Positions 60,301 through 64,000 of a DNA stretch of 64,000 nucleotides are shown here, in pieces. The DNA comes from Mortierella sp. BCC40632. Taxonomy: Eukaryota; Mortierellomycota; Mortierellomycetes; Mortierellales; Mortierellaceae. Each line of letters opens with the position of its first letter. Position 1 is the first letter of the stretch. The stretch is from positions 620,001-684,000 of the forward strand of contig WAEK01000017.1 in assembly GCA_011634665.1 (NCBI GenBank). Direction: 5' to 3'. A program made the translations under genes and the position numbers. Under the pieces are notes generated by a model, which searched no databases, was not told the DNA's origin, and saw nothing but the letters and a program-made list of their open reading frames with translations.

Positions 60301-60341
60301 GAAAGGGTGGCGAAGGAAAAGGAGGTGGTGGTGGCCACTGA
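57316..60341 (+). CDS. Vnx1-like CAX cation/proton antiporter with long N-terminal extension
   Basis: Three exons: 57316-59031, 59178-59312 and 59439-60341, all phase 0; 917 aa. The first roughly 480 residues are hydrophilic and disordered (Ser/Gln/Arg, acidic patches). The membrane part begins after NWWAFKTFFRRFFLVFLIIPGW and has about eleven hydrophobic segments. The two CAX repeats are recognisable: SSSVELAVAAFALIKD..VVQAAMLGAILNNLLLVMGIAFVVGG, and NDTFVGFILLPIVL..DRCIALMIGSCMQIALLVTPLLVILGW. The canonical GNAVE and GNAAEH ion-binding motifs are altered: the first is SSSVE (Glu587 kept, Asn lost), and the second is replaced by LIADLQ with EE just after. A long N-terminus plus degenerate motifs points to the Vnx1-type vacuolar or ER antiporter rather than the short Vcx1 Ca2+/H+ exchanger; the ion (Na+/K+ or Ca2+) cannot be told from sequence. 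The Gly-rich tail ends the protein. It converges with the arrestin gene 270 bp downstream. Confidence 0.87.
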
Positions 60342-60611
60342 TGAGTTCCCTTTTCCCTCCTTTTTAAGACGAAAAAAAACCATAGACTTGGTTTGCAGTT
60401 GGCGTGTAGAGCCATCTTCATTAAAAAAAAAAAAACGCGACCTCATGGACCCCTGAATGGATTTATTTGGTATAATGGGTCCGGGACCCAGGTTGGATAT
60501 TCTGCTGATTCGCTAAAAAAAAAAAAAAATAGATTTAAATACAACACACATACTTCTCTTAAGAAAGCTCTCCGCTCCCTTGTAAGGCTATAACATCAAG
60601 AGTTTTGCACA

Positions 60612-62114
60612 CTACATCGTGGAGCCGTAGGCGCTGTATTGGGGGAGTAGATCTTCTCGTCCTGTCTCTTGAGACTCTGCCTCGATGCTTGGTCCCGTCA
60701 ACGTAACGTCCACTATCAAAATCACATCAGAATGTTAGTCATTAATCACAACCACGTAGTACACTTGAACCAATTCTAACTCAATGAACTTACTCTTTGC
60801 TTGTAACTCTTCCAGAGCTCGGTCCTTCTCGGATGCCCCACTCTCGCCGATTCTGAGCTTGACCGTCATCTTGAACGTGTAGGAGACCTGGAGGTATCTT
60901 TCGCTGAAGCTCGACGAGAGTTCGCCGATTGGAGGTAGCTTCAATGTAATTGTCCTCTGAACCTTTCGTGGCTGGCCCTGTCCATCACTGCTACTGCTAC
61001 TCTCGGATTCCTTTTCCTGAACTTCGCTCATCTCGGCCCGAGGAGAAAGTGGACTGGCCTGGGCTGAGGACTGAATCGATGGCCACCCATCGTTAATCGC
61101 GATCGCCAGTTTATCCTTGACATTCTTTGTGACATCTTCTTCACGGATTCGCGACCTGGTCAAAATCTCCTCCTGAAGCACGAAATGAACACTCTCGACA
61201 TAAATCTCGACGTTTTCTTTTGCTCCAGGGGTCGTTTCGTTCTGGCGCTGACTATCATCAATGGACACTACTATAGCTGCTGACCCCCCAAATAACAATA
61301 CATTCGGCATGGTCATCGAAACAGCCGGTAATGAGATGGCTTTTTTGTGGTCGGGCCTGACTGATGTGGCAAGTCCTGATAGTCTGGATCTGAAACCATC
61401 GACTCGTGCTCCATAAACTGTTTCCAATGGCAAGGGTGGTCTTGGGCCCTGAGATGAGTAAGCTTCCTGGACCCAAGTTGAATTGATAACCCAAATCTCC
61501 TGCGTCGCTACATTGGACCGGATAGCCTCTCCAAATTTCATCTTCACGACAGCTGCTTCAAAGATATATCGAACAAATCCATAGTCCGAGTGCCAAGACG
61601 AGGGCCATGCTGGATCCACAGGAGTAGTTACAACCTTGGAGTATGTTCCTGCCTCGATGCGGTCAGGCTTTGGTCGGGAAGCCGAGCTGAGAAGGGACCA
61701 TTTTTTGCGAATGTAGTAGTGTGGAATCCTTTCGAATGGCGATTCGTTTGAGTAGTCTAGACGAAGAGAAAAGAAATGGTGCGGTGTTAGAGATTGGACA
61801 GAATGAGAAAGGGTAGAGTTCATGCTAACTAGCTGTTGGAAACAATTACAGTAGCCATTACATCCCGCGTTGACCGATGAAACAATTGCAACGGCCTCCG
61901 CTCGGAAGAAAACCTCGACATCGTTTGCCTTGAGTTCCTGTTCCGTCTCAAACGTAACTGTAGCCCGGAGAGTGGCAGGCGTCCTGAAGCTTGAATAAAC
62001 CAAAGGAACCAACCCTCCCTCTTTCGGGTGTTCTATCGTCTGGCCGTTATAGACCTGGATGGAAAGCGAGGTCTTGGGCTTGGCTTGGTCGCTTTTTTTT
62101 AAAATATTGAACAT
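60612..62114 (-). CDS. arrestin-fold trafficking adaptor (alpha-arrestin-like)
   Basis: Three exons: 62114-61862, 61756-60794 and 60712-60612; 438 aa. The N-terminal part (SIQVYNGQTIEHPKEGGLVPL..FETEQELKANDVEVFFRAEA) and the middle beta-rich part (RSNVATQEIWVINSTW, TITLKLPPI, YLQVSYTFKMTVKLRI) match the two-lobed arrestin fold. Exon 3 adds MDVTLTGPSIE and a tail reading LLPQYSAYGSTM, whose LPQY resembles the LPxY/PPxY motifs that recruit Rsp5-type ubiquitin ligases. Fungal alpha-arrestins use this to ubiquitinate membrane transporters for endocytosis; that role is inferred. Reading through the last intron instead would give an open tail (VYYVVVIND), but the GTAAGT donor and ATAG acceptor favour splicing. 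The first intron has two in-frame donors 12 nt apart (GTAATG, GTAATT). Confidence 0.8.
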
Positions 62115-63436
62115 GATAGCTCTTGGCGCCAGTGAAAAGAGTTTAAAAAAAAAGGGGGGAGAGAGAGAGAGTAATGGTTTCTGAGAAAGCCAAAAAGGAA
62201 GAATGAAGTGGTCAGGAGGGATGAAGAACCCCGAAAGGGATTGTACAAGTGGATGGATAAAGACTGTTTTGAGAAGAAAGAGAGAAAAGGTCCGAGTTTT
62301 ATCTTTTGGGCCTGAAAAAGAAAGAGAGTGAGGGAAAAAGAAAGAAAAAAGAGAGTCAAGAGTCGACCGCCTAGTTGGTCACACAAAACCCCTTTCTCCT
62401 GTGTGGGTCGGCTCTTCCTTCTCTTGTTCACAGGAATGCGTCAGAGAACAGGGTGCTCGCCAACGAAAGCTACGCCGTCTCTAGCCATCAGCAGACCAAA
62501 GTTAAATTGCTTACACATGGCCTGCAGGGAATGCAAATCTACTCATCGTCTCCAAATAGAGCCTGGATAAGTTGCAATTGCACCCTTTTCAGCTATCCAT
62601 CTGCAGTCACAGTGCGGCGAGTCTGCATGGAAATGAAGGCTCGGCAGCACTCTCCGCCTGGAGAACCGTCAACCTCCGACCAGTTATCCAGGACTCTTTC
62701 GTCTATTTCTGGTCATTTGTTCTCCAGGGCGATCGAATTCTCAGGGAAGAGAAGGGAAAGGAAAGGGCCGGTCAGAAAAGAGCCCTTTGCACATGTCACC
62801 TTGCGTGTGAGCACAAAATTGGCAGACTAGAAACCCTTTTGCGCTTAACCTATACCATTTTGTCCTCGATATGGTCAGCCGACTCATCTCCTGGGGCTAC
62901 TGTAGACAAGGCCACTTGAACTGTGGTGATATCCTGCAAAGTTGTCCATTCCAAGAGTATGAAGATCGTCCAGTCGTATCCTTTTTTTTTCTTTTTTTTT
63001 TTTTTTTTTTTTGTGAGCTGTGGTTTTTTGTCTTTATTCGCCGCTTCGCTTCGCTCTTTCTGCCAGGATCGTCAGTCCTTCCTATTTTTTTTCTTTCCTG
63101 AACGTCGCTCTGCACCTTGGCCTTCCTGAGAAACCAATACACATTGTTGCTACATCCTTTGCCTTCTAGCTGTTTGGTTCGTCTGCTCGCCCAAGCGTCT
63201 GCTCTGGAGATAGCTGCAATGAGTCTGTTCAGCATGACCCGCATGATCGCTGGTCTATTTTTTTTTTTTTTTTTTTATGTTTTCATCTTTCATTTCTTTC
63301 ATTATCTTCTTCCTTTCTTTCTTTTCAGACTCTTGTCTCGCTTTCCCTAGGTTTCGTTCCGTGGCAGATGGTAAAACTCCGCGTGCAATTTGTCTTGTGT
63401 ATACAGAAAAGACAAGATAGGGAGGGAGAGGGGGAG
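62115..63436. other. intergenic region between arrestin and Igo1-like genes
   Basis: 5' flank of the arrestin gene, T/C-rich on the sense strand next to its ATG (62115-62170), and 3' flank of the Igo1-like gene. T runs occur at about 62981-63012 and 63258-63277. Open frames show no conserved pattern. Confidence 0.55.
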
Positions 63437-63806
63437 TTATTCCTTTGACATCGGCTGGTCCGACGAAGGCTCTTCATCCACTGCCATCGAGTTTTCCGAC
63501 AAGTTCAACATCCTCTCGTCCTGAGGAACCTCGGATTCGTGTACAAGCGAACTCTCCTTGACAGGTGCAGTCGTCGTTCCAAGGATACCAGCGTTGGGCG
63601 GTACGGGATTCGAGTGTGGGATATCTTCTGGCTGAGGATGTTGTGATCCAACCGCTGCTGATGTCTTTCCTGCCTTTGACAAAGCATAGTCTCCTGAATC
63701 AAAGTATTTGCGCTCCTGGGAATGATTCCAAGCAGCAACATGCGATAAAAGAAAAGACGCCATAGAGAGGAGACAAAACAGTGGGAGTAGATGAGAGTAG
63801 AGAAAG

Positions 63807-63840
<34 letters not shown>

Positions 63841-64000
63841 AAAAAAAAGAAACAAGCAATGGTTAATTCATCATCCCTTCTTGAATAGCCTCTAGTCTCC
63901 AAAGGAATGCATCAGCATTTCGAGCTCGCTGGTCATTCTGATTGGGAGACACTGTAGTTGCTAGTTGCATTATACCTTCAGCTTGTGTCCCAACAAGTCC
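63437..64000 (-). CDS. igo1: endosulfine/Igo1-like PP2A inhibitor, 5' end outside window
   Basis: Two exons are visible: 64000-63976 (partial, running off the edge) and 63715-63437 (92 codons and stop). The 260-bp intron has donor GTATAA and acceptor TTCCCAG. The junction reads DLLGHKLK-ERKYFDSGDYALSKAG, containing the invariant FDSGDY core of ENSA/ARPP19/Igo1 (frame phase 0). In that family, Greatwall/Rim15 phosphorylates the Ser of FDSGDY, and the product then blocks PP2A-B55, controlling mitotic entry or entry into quiescence. The C-terminal 75 residues are Pro/Ser/Glu-rich and unordered, a usual length for fungal members. The N-terminal exon or exons lie beyond 64000. The intron has an A-rich run of about 40 nt on the plus strand. 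Confidence 0.88.

Noticed and set aside
63856..64000. Minus-strand frame reading GLVGTQAEGIMQL.. to a stop near the edge
   Set aside because: It overlaps the last codons of the Igo1 exon in another phase and the following intron; the FDSGDY join uses the alternative frame with proper GT/AG sites.

Overview
This 64 kb window is nuclear DNA of a fungus, most likely an early-diverging one of the Mortierella type (Mucoromycota). That placement is inference. It rests on many short introns (mostly 75-270 bp) with GTAAGT/GTATGT donors, proteins rich in Ser/Thr/Gln/Pro low complexity, CT-rich leaders, and very many microsatellites and homopolymers. Nothing bacterial, organellar or viral was recognised. 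Coding structures were built by hand from open frames, GT/AG sites and phase, and every multi-exon model below keeps one open frame across all joins.

Layout. 0.9-6.4 kb: a small coiled-coil protein resembling the proteasome-assembly factor Tma17, then a 1,395-aa disordered protein ending in a cysteine-rich module (both minus). 6.4-13.5 kb: no convincing gene, repeat-rich. 13.5-15.9 kb: an eight-exon membrane-anchored alpha/beta-hydrolase (minus). 16.9-24.5 kb: gene-poor, with decayed coding relics, the clearest an F-box/LRR-type fragment. 25.9-31.5 kb: a kelch-repeat membrane protein (plus) split by an apparent 2.8-kb intron. 32.2-34.0 kb: a five-exon protein of unknown function (minus). 36.0-39.4 kb: an acidic-tailed protein of unknown function (minus). 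42.3-47.3 kb: a DH-BAR-SH3 Rho/Cdc42 exchange factor (minus) whose frame requires a 5-nt microexon. 47.9-54.0 kb: a 1,892-aa CDK12/Ctk1-like kinase (minus) with Arg/Asp/Glu repeats on both sides of the catalytic domain. 54.0-57.3 kb: an 82-bp tandem repeat and a frameshifted relic. 57.3-60.3 kb: a Vnx1-like cation/proton antiporter (plus). 60.6-62.1 kb: an arrestin-fold protein with an LPxY-type tail (minus). 63.4 kb to the edge: the 3' part of an endosulfine/Igo1 gene (minus).

The genes do not form a pathway cluster; they are housekeeping, signalling and trafficking genes separated by low-complexity DNA. Loose themes are polarity (Cdc42 GEF, kelch membrane protein), transcription and cell-cycle or quiescence control (CTD kinase, Igo1), and ion and cargo handling (CAX antiporter, arrestin). 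The most noteworthy observations are the 5-nt microexon, the doubly extended CTD kinase, the outsized intron in the kelch gene, the degenerate CAX motifs, and the higher-order repeat near 54.7 kb.
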